A stretch of DNA of 54,165 bases, from the NCBI GenBank assembly GCA_029260455.1, contig JAJDDF010000007.1:1-54165 (forward strand), read 5' to 3'. Under the pieces are notes generated by a model. That model was given only the letters and a program-made list of their open reading frames with translations, was not told the origin of the DNA and did no database searches. Numbering within the stretch: position 1 is the stretch's first letter; the number at the start of each line of letters is the position of its first letter. Below are positions 35,044 through 42,343 of the stretch, one piece after another. This stretch comes from Phycisphaerales bacterium. Its GTDB lineage: Bacteria > Planctomycetota > Phycisphaerae > Phycisphaerales > UBA1924. A program made the translations under genes and the position numbers.

Positions 35044-35842
35044 AACAGTCAAGTCCTGCCACGCCGCCACCGAACCAGAGAACGTCGCCCCTTCACGGGG
35101 GCGTGGATTGAAACATGTTTTCATCGCAGGTTCGCAGTACTAGAGCCTTGTCGCCCCTTCACGGGGGCGTGGATTGAAACCTCGGTGGGCTCCCAGTCGT
35201 CACAGGAGACGGGGCCGTCGCCCCTTCACGGGGGCGTGGATTGAAACCCGAGTAAATGATCGGCAGGTTTTCGAGTCGCGCCGTCGCCCCTTCACGGGGG
35301 CGTGGATTGAAACTCGATCATTGGGGGTGTGTCTCCGATTGGGCGCCGTCGCCCCTTCACGGGGGCGTGGATTGAAACTTGCTGTGGTCATTGGGTGTGT
35401 CTCCGATTGGGCGCGTCGCCCCTTCACGGGGGCGTGGATTGAAACTTGCGTTGACTGCTGTTTCAGACATATAGGGGAAAGTCGCCCCTTCACGGGGGCG
35501 TGGATTGAAACTCGCGTCATGCCCCTTGATTCGAGGGCTCGCCAAAGTCGCCCCTTCACGGGGGCGTGGATTGAAACTTATCCATGCCCCATTGGCTGTC
35601 TGTCCAAGATCGTCGCCCCTTCACGGGGGCGTGGATTGAAACATCGGATGTCATGTAGCTGCTGTGGTGCGCAACTTCGTCGCCCCTTCACGGGGGCGTG
35701 GATTGAAACCCCCATATTGGGGTACAATTACAGGAAAGGGTCGCGTCGCCCCTTCACGGGGGCGTGGATTGAAACGAGTTTGGGTTCGAGCTGGCCGTAA
35801 CGCGTGGTCTGGTCGCCCCTTCACGGGGGCGTGGATTGAAAC
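35016..35842 (+). CRISPR. Orphan type I-C-like CRISPR array, 12 repeats plus a half repeat
   Basis: Twelve identical 31-bp repeats (GTCGCCCCTTCACGGG at the start, GTGGATTGAAAC at the end) begin at 35084, 35150, 35217, 35283, 35348, 35415, 35481, 35547, 35612, 35679, 35745 and 35812. Spacers are 34-37 bp. A leftmost copy (35016-35046) keeps only the last 16 bases exactly (GGGCGTGGATTGAAAC). The ATTGAAAC end and palindrome CGCCCC..GGGGCG are typical of type I-C repeats, which put the leader on the left. Left of the array is a protein gene, not a leader, and no cas gene exists in the window. The rightmost repeat is intact. Confidence 0.97.
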
Positions 35843-35916
35843 ACATGGTGCCGGGCTTGATTGCCTGACCACACCCCGTTTCATCGTTCTCAATCCTCAC
35901 CCACTCCACTCCCGCC

Positions 35917-36558
35917 ATGAACAACATGATGCAATTGAAAGTCTGGCTCGACGAAACCGAACCGGAAATCTGGCGACGACTGATCGTTGACCCAAGACTG
36001 ACACTTGAACAGTTGCACACTGTGCTTCAATATTCTTTTGGCTGGACCAATTCGCATCTGCACCAGTTCCATGAAGACGACGGCACGCGGTATGCGATCC
36101 CCTCACCGCTTGATGACGACTTCGACGGGCCAATCATCGACGAACGCAAGACCCTCCTTGCCACAGTCTTCGATCACAAAAACAAGACCATTACATACGA
36201 ATACGACTTCGGCGATTCATGGATGCACATCGTGCAATTCGAGAAGATGATCGACCGCGAAACCGTTGTGTATCCATCTCAGACATTCATCAAACAAGGC
36301 AAGGGCGTTTTCTCGGGCAAGGTGCGCGCCGCGATGTGCATCGCGGGCGATCGCAACGGCCCGCCCGAAGACTGCGGCGGCATCTGGGGGTGTCAGCGCA
36401 TCATCGAACTCAAAACAAACCCATCTGCCACACGTGATGAAGATGACCGCAAGTTTCTTGAGTCGCTTGGTGATTGGGATCCGCAGCAGTTCGAGCTCTC
36501 AGTGATCAATCAGGACATCGGCCGCGTGCGGGTGAAGAAGGCGTTTGCGGATATGTGA
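35917..36558 (+). CDS. Plasmid pRiA4b ORF-3 family protein
   Basis: A 213-aa protein with the family hallmarks: EPEIWRRLIVDPRLTLEQLH, FGWTNSHLHQFH, the central YEYDFGDSWMHIVQFEK and AGDRNGPPEDCGGIWG. The family is common on plasmids and mobile elements; its biochemical role is unsettled. It starts 75 bp after the last CRISPR repeat and is likely unrelated to CRISPR function. It converges with the first Fic gene. Confidence 0.9.
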   Translation: MNNMMQLKVWLDETEPEIWRRLIVDPRLTLEQLHTVLQYSFGWTNSHLHQFHEDDGTRYAIPSPLDDDFDGPIIDERKTLLATVFDHKNKTITYEYDFGDSWMHIVQFEKMIDRETVVYPSQTFIKQGKGVFSGKVRAAMCIAGDRNGPPEDCGGIWGCQRIIELKTNPSATRDEDDRKFLESLGDWDPQQFELSVINQDIGRVRVKKAFADM

Positions 36559-36605
36559 CTTGGCGAATTAGCACTGGCACCGGTGTGGTGATTCTTTCAC
36601 GTCCC

Positions 36606-37775
36606 CTAACACTGCTTCTTTGCGACCACAATGTTTCCGGCTTTGTCGATCGTCACGGCTGAGACAGGTCGAAGCGGGATGGTCAGGTGGTAGCGCGCAT
36701 GTCGGCGCTCACCTGTGCGGGCAAGGGCGCCCTTGTCAACAAGGTCCGCAAGATCTCGGCGCACGGTGGCGGGCGATGTCTTGGCGATGCTCATGTAGTT
36801 TCCAGCACTGAGGCCGCCCTTGAATCCTTCTATACCTTCGGCCAGTACGCGCAGCAGCACCTTCTCTTGGCGCAGATTCAGTTCGTCTCGCAGTCGATCC
36901 AGCAGCTTCGATTTCTCGATAAGGAACTCGACTTGGGCCTGCGTGCGCTCCTGCGCTTCGAGCGCGATGCCCGCAAACCAGGCAAGCCACTCATCGATGT
37001 TGTTCCCCTTGTTGCTCGCTTCCAGTTGGTCGTAGTAGGAACGGCGGCGCACAAGGATCGTCGCGGCGAGTGCCGTGAGCGTCGGACCGCCTATGCCCTG
37101 TGCAAGCGCCTTCTCGGAGAGGGCGCGACCGATTCTGCCGTTGCCGTCTTCAAATGGATGAATTGATTCAAAGTACAGATGCGCTGTTCCGGCTCGCGTT
37201 AGTGCTGGCAGCGGCTCTGAACCCGATGATCCCGTGCGGTCGAACCAATCAAGAAACGCAGCCATCTCTTCTGGCACTTGCGAAGAAGGCGGCGCTTCGA
37301 AATGCACCGTCGGGTCGTAGACTTTTCCAGACACGACCTGCATCGGTTCTTCGTGCGTGCGATAGCTGCCGACCTGTCGCAGGTCGCGCCGCCCCTGCAT
37401 CAGCAACGTGTGCCAGGTGCAGAGCATCTCTTCATTCAAGGGCTCTCCGAAACTCCGGTAGAACGCCACCATCATCTCGGCGATCCCTTGCTCGGCGGGA
37501 GATGCCTTGCGCGCATCTGTCTGAAGCCCGAGCTGGCGACGAATCGACGACTGCACACTGTCTCGGTCCAACACCTCGCCTTCGATCTCCGAACTGGTCA
37601 CTGCCTCCGCAGTCATCGCCTCAACCGTCAGCCGTTCTTGGCTCTCGGCATCGAGGTGACTCACCGCTCCCAGAATCACGCCGCCGCCGACAAGGAACTG
37701 CTCCTCGGCCTTCTTCAGCCGGTCTTTGGACCATCTAAATCGCGGCCAGTCGGGGTGTTGCCAGTTCCAATTCAT
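36606..37775 (-). CDS. Fic-domain protein with N-terminal inhibitory helix (DUF4172 type)
   Basis: Fic enzymes transfer AMP or similar groups onto target proteins. The 389-aa protein has an N-terminal DUF4172-like part (MNWNWQHPDWPRFRWSKDRL), the inhibitory helix motif SSEIEGE (class II pattern, [S/T]xxxE[G/N]), and the active site HPFEDGNGRIGRA with catalytic His. The C-terminal ~90 residues form a winged-helix, DeoR-like part (LRQEKVLLRVLAEG, SIAKTSPATVRRDLADLVDK). Two palindromic repeats lie directly upstream, the first touching the ATG, so autoregulation by the HTH is plausible. No usual ribosome site precedes the ATG. Confidence 0.92.
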   Translation of the reverse strand: MNWNWQHPDWPRFRWSKDRLKKAEEQFLVGGGVILGAVSHLDAESQERLTVEAMTAEAVTSSEIEGEVLDRDSVQSSIRRQLGLQTDARKASPAEQGIAEMMVAFYRSFGEPLNEEMLCTWHTLLMQGRRDLRQVGSYRTHEEPMQVVSGKVYDPTVHFEAPPSSQVPEEMAAFLDWFDRTGSSGSEPLPALTRAGTAHLYFESIHPFEDGNGRIGRALSEKALAQGIGGPTLTALAATILVRRRSYYDQLEASNKGNNIDEWLAWFAGIALEAQERTQAQVEFLIEKSKLLDRLRDELNLRQEKVLLRVLAEGIEGFKGGLSAGNYMSIAKTSPATVRRDLADLVDKGALARTGERRHARYHLTIPLRPVSAVTIDKAGNIVVAKKQC

Positions 37776-37803
37776 GAGCGATAGACCTTGCCTCTATCGC
37801 TCA
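37775..37803. promoter_or_regulatory. Palindromic operator candidate 1, at the Fic start
   Basis: Perfect 11-bp arms TGAGCGATAGA and TCTATCGCTCA separated by CCTTGCC. The left arm's first base is part of the start codon (read on the minus strand), so a bound protein would cover the translation start region. Confidence 0.7.
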
Positions 37804-37818
37804 GAATACGCCGCACCA

Positions 37819-37847
37819 TGAGCGATAGCAAACAATCTTATCGCTCA
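37819..37847. promoter_or_regulatory. Palindromic operator candidate 2
   Basis: Same 29-bp architecture as the first: TGAGCGATA and TATCGCTCA as outer arms, centre differing. Start-to-start distance to the first copy is 44 bp, giving four half-sites TGAGCGATA in 73 bp. Confidence 0.7.
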
Positions 37848-37856
37848 AATAGCCGA

Positions 37857-37979
37857 AAACTCGCTCCAATCGATCTGCTCGAAAGCCACAGTATTCTTCG
37901 GGAAACGACCGGAAAACAGCGCGATCGGACGTATGTCTACCATGATTACCTCCAGATCCTTACGAATATGGAAGTGTGA
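37857..37979 (+). pseudogene. C-terminal remnant of another Fic gene
   Basis: The plus-strand reading ends HSILRETTGKQRDRTYVYHD then YLQIL, near-identical to the end of the Fic protein at 39221-40372 (GVLRETTGKKRDRVYAYHGY then LQLL). Only the last ~35 residues remain; the Fic domain is absent. A short ATG frame through the palindromes (37788 or 37818) reads into it. This looks like the leftover of a deleted or recombined Fic gene. Confidence 0.65.
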
Positions 37980-38097
37980 TCAAGCTCTTGCCGCAATGTC
38001 AGCAAGCATGCATCACGCCACTTGGAGCTGCACCGGATGGCAGACCTCTGAGACAATCAGTAAATCGCGTGTTGCGCCATGTTTCGAAGTACGCTGA

Positions 38098-38829
38098 CTA
38101 CGCCGCATGAGTCAAAGCGATCTCTCGGCGGTTCGCGCCCTTGGCGCGCCGCGTTGTGACACGTCCAGTCATCTCCAGATTGCGAAGCGCATTACGGATT
38201 TGCGCTCGTGAACCGCCTGCAAGTTCCGCAAGTCGAGACTCACTCTTTCCGGCGCCCGGATCGTAGCGCAGCGCTGCGAGAATCGATGCGCGGAGATCGC
38301 CGCGAAAATCAGCACAAGCACGGAGTTGCGGGTGACGGGTCATCATCCATGATGCCGGTCGGATCGCATCCTCCTTGAACTCGATCGGCTGGCACCACAT
38401 GTTCCACTTTCGAGACAATTCAGACGCACGGCGTTCTGCTATTTCACCGAGCTTTGTGTTTCTGCGGGCACTCTCAAAGAGTGGCTTTGGTTTTTCAGCC
38501 GGTGCAAGGCGCTTGAGGATTGACTGAAATTCGAGCGGATGCGTGCCTTGCTGCGCTGTCTCAAGAAGCAGCCCGAGTATGGGATGAAACTCTGGCGCGA
38601 GTTCGTCTTCAATCAATCGCTTGAGCCGATGCTTCGCGATGACATCGCCGTACAAATGCAGCCAGGTCGCAGCCATGATGAACAGCCGAGCCATTTCCGA
38701 AAGATGGCGAACCGTATCGAGCAGCAAGCGCTCCAGGTCGATTTCATCATTGGTTGGAATCGTGTTGAACCCTGCCCCGAGGCTTGTCCACTCGCTGATC
38801 AAATTTTCTAGCTTTTCATTCACGGTCAT
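38098..38829 (-). CDS. Hypothetical protein with C-terminal winged helix
   Basis: A 243-aa protein of helical character (LFIMAATWLHLYGDVIAKHR, RLIEDELAPEFHPILGLLLE). The last 65 residues resemble a winged helix-turn-helix (LRASILAALRYDPGAGKSES, AGGSRAQIRNALRNLEMTGR). It starts MTVNEKLENL; the first 14 bases of the gene overlap a 24-codon frame in another register, so translational coupling is possible. Lying between two Fic loci, it may belong to a toxin-antitoxin or stress locus, but no partner is evident and I do not recognise the family. Confidence 0.6.
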   Translation of the reverse strand: MTVNEKLENLISEWTSLGAGFNTIPTNDEIDLERLLLDTVRHLSEMARLFIMAATWLHLYGDVIAKHRLKRLIEDELAPEFHPILGLLLETAQQGTHPLEFQSILKRLAPAEKPKPLFESARRNTKLGEIAERRASELSRKWNMWCQPIEFKEDAIRPASWMMTRHPQLRACADFRGDLRASILAALRYDPGAGKSESRLAELAGGSRAQIRNALRNLEMTGRVTTRRAKGANRREIALTHAA

Positions 38830-38890
38830 GCACCTCACCGAGTCGGCGGAGCGCTCTTTCAACGGTCGATGTGTTCATTGAGTCAGCCAT
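38816..38890 (-). CDS. Small 24-aa frame overlapping the winged-helix gene
   Basis: Frame starting at 38890, product MADSMNTSTVERALRRLGEV plus a short tail, stop inside the start region of the next gene (14-bp overlap). GGGGAT lies eight bases before the ATG, and a TATAAT hexamer sits about 20 bases upstream (38911-38916, read on the minus strand). It could be a leader peptide that couples translation of the next gene, or the start of that gene put out of frame by a base change. Unproven. Confidence 0.4.
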   Translation of the reverse strand: MADSMNTSTVERALRRLGEVHDRE

Positions 38891-39220
38891 GGCGATCCCC
38901 GATACTGTCGATTATATCATACAGTCCATCAAGCCAGAATCCAAGGGAAGGCGTGAAAACCCACCGAATACCGTACAAAGTACGAGTATCTGTAGAATGT
39001 CATTCTCAGTTATAGGGCCAGTTCCGGACTCGGTATAGCCAAACTGGAAATCACAACGCTGAGTCCTCTGGCTCGGATCGCCTCGACCGACGCCGGGGCT
39101 GTTTCTGAGTTGGGAGCGGGGATCAAACCAAATACTGGTAAAGCAGACTTGACTATCGCCCGACACTGGTAAAGATATCTTGACCAGCGCGCCCGACTGA
39201 AAAAGGAACCTTGACAAGCC
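38891..39220. other. Repeat-rich intergenic region between HTH gene and Fic gene
   Basis: No coding frame is convincing. The region holds a TATAAT at 38911-38916 (minus), a near-palindrome CGTACAAAGTACG at 38972-38984, the palindrome AGAATGTCATTCT at 38994-39006, and three tandem 31-bp repeats at 39134-39215. The density of repeats points to a control region for the divergent genes. Confidence 0.55.
39134..39215 (+). repeat. Three tandem repeats at exact 31-bp period before the Fic gene
   Basis: Units start at 39134, 39165 and 39196: ACTGGTAAAGCAGACTTGAC, ACTGGTAAAGATATCTTGAC and ACTGAAAAAGGAACCTTGAC, each followed by an 11-bp tail that in the first two contains CGCCCG. The third ends five bases before the ATG at 39221 and includes its AAAAAGGAA ribosome site. 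Each TTGAC could serve as a -35 box, with TAAAG of the next unit near the -10 position at 15-bp spacing. Confidence 0.75.
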
Positions 39221-40372
39221 ATGCCCCGGACCACCGGCAGATACCGAACAACTCCATTCGAAGGCGAGGATGTCCGCGCCTTCGTTCCGCACCCGCTCCC
39301 CCCGGCGAACCCGCGCCTGTCACTCGACGATGATCTCAGAGAATTGCACACCGAGGCAACCGCTGCGCTTGGGCGGCTTGCGATCGCTGGCGCGATGGTC
39401 CCCAGCGCCGAGTGGTTCCTCTACGGCTTCGTGCGCAAGGAGGCGGTCATCACCTCGCAGATCGAGGGCACGCAGGCCACGCTCCGCGATGTACTCGCAT
39501 TCGAATCGACCGAGCAAACCGACCGCCCCGATGATGTCGAGGAGGTGTGCAACTACGTCGATGCACTCAAATACGCGCGCCGTGAGATCGCCCGTCTCAA
39601 GGGCTTGCCCATTAGCACGCGGCTGCTGTGCGGAGCGCACAAGCGACTCATGAAGGGTGTGCGAGGCACCGGCAAACAGCCCGGGCGCATTCGCACATCG
39701 CAGAACTGGATCGGCGGCTCGCGCCCCGGCAATGCGCGATTCGTCCCGCCGCCGCCAGATGTCGTACCGAAGGCAATGGCGGCGCTGGAGAAATGGCTCC
39801 ACGCGGATGACCCGCTCCCGCCTCTCGTGCGCGCCGGGCTTGCGCATGTGCAGTTCGAGACGATCCATCCCTTCCTCGACGGCAACGGCCGCATCGGGCG
39901 CATGCTCATCGCACTGCTCGTCGAGCATTGGGGACTGCTCGATCAGCCACTGCTGTACCTCAGCCTCTCATTGAAGCGCCGTCAGCAGGAGTACTACCAG
40001 CGGCTGGCTGCGGTGCGCACCGAGGGCGACTGGGAGGGATGGACGGCGTTCTTCCTCGAATGCGTACATGAGGCGGCTGACGACGGCATTGACGCAGCCC
40101 AGCGCATCTTCGCGTTGATCGGGAAGGACCGATCGAAAGTCGTTGCACACCCCAGCGCAACGCTCACGTCGGTGCGACTCTTTGACGAACTGCCGACGCG
40201 ACCGATCATGACACTGCAAGGCGCCATCGATGCGCTCAAGACGACCAAGCCAACCGCTGCCAAAGCCATCGCGGCCCTCCAGGAAGCTGGCGTTCTCCGC
40301 GAAACAACGGGCAAGAAGCGAGATCGAGTGTACGCCTATCACGGATACCTCCAATTGCTCTGTCGGGATTGA
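39221..40372 (+). CDS. Fic-domain protein, second copy
   Basis: A 383-aa Fic protein of the Fic/DOC-N type. The N-terminal part contains the inhibitory motif SQIEGT (class II). The Fic core reads VQFETIHPFLDGNGRIGRML with the catalytic His and phosphate-binding DGNGR. The C-terminus is a winged helix (LFDELPTRPIMTLQGAIDAL, ALKTTKPTAAKAIAALQEAG) that could bind the repeats directly upstream. It differs clearly from the Fic protein at 36606 and is related instead to the remnant at 37857. It stands alone, with no antitoxin-size gene beside it; the inhibitory helix is internal. Confidence 0.93.
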   Translation: MPRTTGRYRTTPFEGEDVRAFVPHPLPPANPRLSLDDDLRELHTEATAALGRLAIAGAMVPSAEWFLYGFVRKEAVITSQIEGTQATLRDVLAFESTEQTDRPDDVEEVCNYVDALKYARREIARLKGLPISTRLLCGAHKRLMKGVRGTGKQPGRIRTSQNWIGGSRPGNARFVPPPPDVVPKAMAALEKWLHADDPLPPLVRAGLAHVQFETIHPFLDGNGRIGRMLIALLVEHWGLLDQPLLYLSLSLKRRQQEYYQRLAAVRTEGDWEGWTAFFLECVHEAADDGIDAAQRIFALIGKDRSKVVAHPSATLTSVRLFDELPTRPIMTLQGAIDALKTTKPTAAKAIAALQEAGVLRETTGKKRDRVYAYHGYLQLLCRD

Positions 40373-40775
40373 TCATCCTCCGTGACGTGTGGGATTGGGC
40401 TTGGGGATTGAAAACGTGGCGGGAGTCGTTCGCCCGTGTGGCGCTCGGCGCAACAAGTGGCCCCGGTGCTCGACCGGTGCGCGCGAACGCAACGTGGGCC
40501 AACGTGGGCGGCGTGGGTGCCCTGCAAAATCGGACCGGACACCTGAGGTAAGTCACCGACCTAGCGCGGCTGTTCCCGCGTGGGTCATGCGCAAAAAGCG
40601 CCCGGGAGTACCTACGATTTTTCCGGGACGGTGCCCGGAACACATGGCCTGACACAACTCCTTACAGCCGCCCCTCGGAACACCATGGCGGGGGTTTTGT
40701 CAGTTCTGTCAGTGTCAGAGCTGGTAGCAATCGATGTCGGGCTTTCTCGTGACGTATTGCCAGCCCGTCTCCCCA
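40373..40775. other. Gap of about 400 bp without a gene
   Basis: No protein-like frame. A repetitive ACGTGGGC-type stretch occurs near 40490-40515, and a 7-bp-arm hairpin TTCCGGG/CCCGGAA lies at 40621-40640, but no T tract follows it on either strand, so it is not a normal terminator. Possibly debris of the island. Confidence 0.5.
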
Positions 40776-41948
40776 TCAAACCCAGCGGCGATCATGCAGC
40801 AAAGTCCACGGCACAAGCGATACACCGCTGCGAGTCTGGCCCTCGTTGCCGCCGAACGCGATCACCGACTCGATCTTCTTGCCTGTTTCGGTAAGTTGAT
40901 CGTGAACTCTCGTAGCTCCATCGAACAGGCTCGCCGACGCGGTCTGCGCCGCCTTGGCTTCAACAATCGTCAGGCGATTCGCGTGCTCGATCACGAGATC
41001 CGCTTCGACACCGTCGCGGTCGCGGTAGAAGGTCAGCCCCGCCGACTCACCAGTATTCGTGCGATGCTTGAATATCTCCGACACGATCCACGTCTCAAAG
41101 ATCGAGCCTCGTAGCGGGTGCGAGTGAAGTTGCTCGGGCGTGCGAATGCCGAGGAGCCAACAGATGAGGCCGGTGTCGTAGAAGTGCAGCTTGGGCATCT
41201 TCACGAGCCGCTTGCGCAAGTTCGCATGGAACGCGGGCAACCGAAATGCGATGAAGCTCGCCTCAAGCACACTCAGCCAGGCCTTGACAGTAGGCTGCGA
41301 GACGCCGCAGTCGGACGCGATAGACGAGTAGTTCAAGAGTTGCCCCGTGCGCCCGGCGCACAACTCGACGAAGCGCTGAAATGTTGTCAGATCACCGACG
41401 TTGCTGATGGTGCGCACATCGCGCTCAATGTATGTGCTGATATAGGAGCGGAGCCAGTCGGTTGGATCGAGGCTCTTGTCAAAGATGCGGGGATAGCCGC
41501 CCGCGATAAGTGTCTTGTCGAGAGACTTTGGGTGCTTTGTAAAGCGGACCACTTCGCTCCGCGCCATCGGCAACAGGTGGAGCACCGCAGACCGTCCGGC
41601 CAGCGACTGGCTGACAGACTCGATGAGCGCAAGATTTTGCGAACCGGTCAGTATCCATCGTCCCGGCTTCGGATCAGCATCGATGATGCCTTGCAGATAC
41701 GACGGCAACTCCGGCGCCCGCTGCACTTCGTCAATGATCGCGCCCTTGGGAAACTGCGCCAGAAACGCTCGAGGGTCATCTGTGGCAAACGCCCTGGTAT
41801 CCGGGGCCTCCAAATTCGAGTAAGGCAGCTTTGGAAATATCGCCTGGCAGAGCGTGGACTTGCCGCTCTGGCGAGGTCCGGTAAGTGTGACCGCCGGGAA
41901 CTGTCGGGCTGCTTTTCGGAGCTGATTGGATATGTCACGGTCAATCAT
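40776..41948 (-). CDS. AAA ATPase with DUF4143 domain
   Basis: A 390-aa predicted ATPase. The Walker A motif is LTGPRQSGKSTLCQAI, Walker B GAIIDEVQRAPELP, and sensor region ILTGSQNLALIESV. The C-terminal DUF4143 part includes PKLHFYDTGLICWLLGI and FETWIVSEIFKHRTN, with a restriction-like core FYRDRDGVEADLVIE..IVEAK (the D, then E.K, pattern). Such proteins are widespread accessory genes, often regarded as defence- or mobile-element-related, without settled function. The N-terminus MIDRDISNQLRKAARQFPAV is the usual family start. Confidence 0.92.
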   Translation of the reverse strand: MIDRDISNQLRKAARQFPAVTLTGPRQSGKSTLCQAIFPKLPYSNLEAPDTRAFATDDPRAFLAQFPKGAIIDEVQRAPELPSYLQGIIDADPKPGRWILTGSQNLALIESVSQSLAGRSAVLHLLPMARSEVVRFTKHPKSLDKTLIAGGYPRIFDKSLDPTDWLRSYISTYIERDVRTISNVGDLTTFQRFVELCAGRTGQLLNYSSIASDCGVSQPTVKAWLSVLEASFIAFRLPAFHANLRKRLVKMPKLHFYDTGLICWLLGIRTPEQLHSHPLRGSIFETWIVSEIFKHRTNTGESAGLTFYRDRDGVEADLVIEHANRLTIVEAKAAQTASASLFDGATRVHDQLTETGKKIESVIAFGGNEGQTRSGVSLVPWTLLHDRRWV

Positions 41949-42050
41949 GGCAGTGGGATTCTACCGGCAATATCGGCAGATTCAAAATCCAACTTTGAAT
42001 TTGACGGATATGCCTGGGCTATCGATCGTCGGCGGTGTCATCGCTCAGCG

Positions 42051-42257
42051 TCAATCTTGATCAGGCACTACCGCTTCGCACATCGCAATGATGCCCCGGC
42101 GAAGCGCATTCGGCAGGTCGGGCCACGCTTCAACCAAGCGCCGAAGTTCTGCATCATCAATGCGCGATTCATGACACGTTTTTTTGAACGGTGCGGAGCG
42201 CGCTGCGCCTGGCGCTGCGCGCGATTGAGAAGGTGTGTATTCCTCGGGAGTTACTTC
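42051..42257 (-). pseudogene. Possible integrase C-terminal remnant next to the right repeat
   Basis: The minus-strand reading from the repeat region gives ESNPRAIEVTPEEYTPSQSR then DDAELRRLVEAWPDLPNALR and ends MCEAVVPDQD. The first part is a translated tRNA-like sequence (the usual 'SRGESNPR' tail); the second resembles tails I associate with planctomycete tyrosine recombinases next to tRNA-type attachment sites. There is no catalytic core. If correct, it is what is left of the island's integrase. Weak evidence. Confidence 0.35.
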
Positions 42258-42261
42258 GATC

Positions 42262-42292
42262 GCACGGGGGTTCGACTCCCCCCGGCTCCACT
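42262..42292. repeat. attR-like direct repeat (copy of the ssrA 3' end)
   Basis: Identical over 31 bp to 23742-23772. Upstream of it the tmRNA sequence is absent, so this is a fragment, not a second tmRNA gene. The Sel1-protein gene follows 52 bp later and should be original chromosome. Confidence 0.85.
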
Positions 42293-42343
42293 CATAACTA
42301 GAATGATCGTGTGCCCCGGAACTCTTTTCTGAGGAGATTACAC

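Larger units (their letters stand above)
23773..42292. mobile_element. Genomic island at the 3' end of ssrA
   Basis: About 18.5 kb bounded by exact 31-bp repeats of the tmRNA 3' end, the classic footprint of tyrosine-recombinase integration at ssrA. The cargo is accessory in nature: orphan CRISPR array, two Fic genes plus a remnant, a DUF4143 ATPase, a pRiA4b ORF-3 protein, a kinase/sigma pair and a giant dockerin protein. No intact integrase is visible inside; a possible C-terminal tail of one lies next to the right repeat. That the whole stretch arrived in one event is inference, and several internal junctions suggest later rearrangement. Confidence 0.7.

Noticed and set aside
34558-35124. 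Minus-strand frame through the CRISPR start
   Set aside because: Composition follows the repeats and the antisense of the secreted-protein gene; other frames through the array likewise repeat the motif RPFTGAWIET or FNPRPREGAT and are not genes.
34357-36606. cas genes near the CRISPR array
   Set aside because: All frames on both sides were examined; none resembles Cas1, Cas2, Cas3, Cas5, Cas7 or Cas8.
40621-40640. Hairpin TTCCGGG/CCCGGAA as a terminator
   Set aside because: No T run follows on either strand.
40236-40655. Minus-strand 139-codon frame with RARSVTYLRCPVRFCRAP-like sequence
   Set aside because: Arginine/proline-rich, no start signal, and overlaps the end of the Fic gene in antisense.
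42262-42292. A second tmRNA or tRNA gene
   Set aside because: Only the T arm and acceptor strand are present; there is no 5' acceptor strand or anticodon/tag region upstream.
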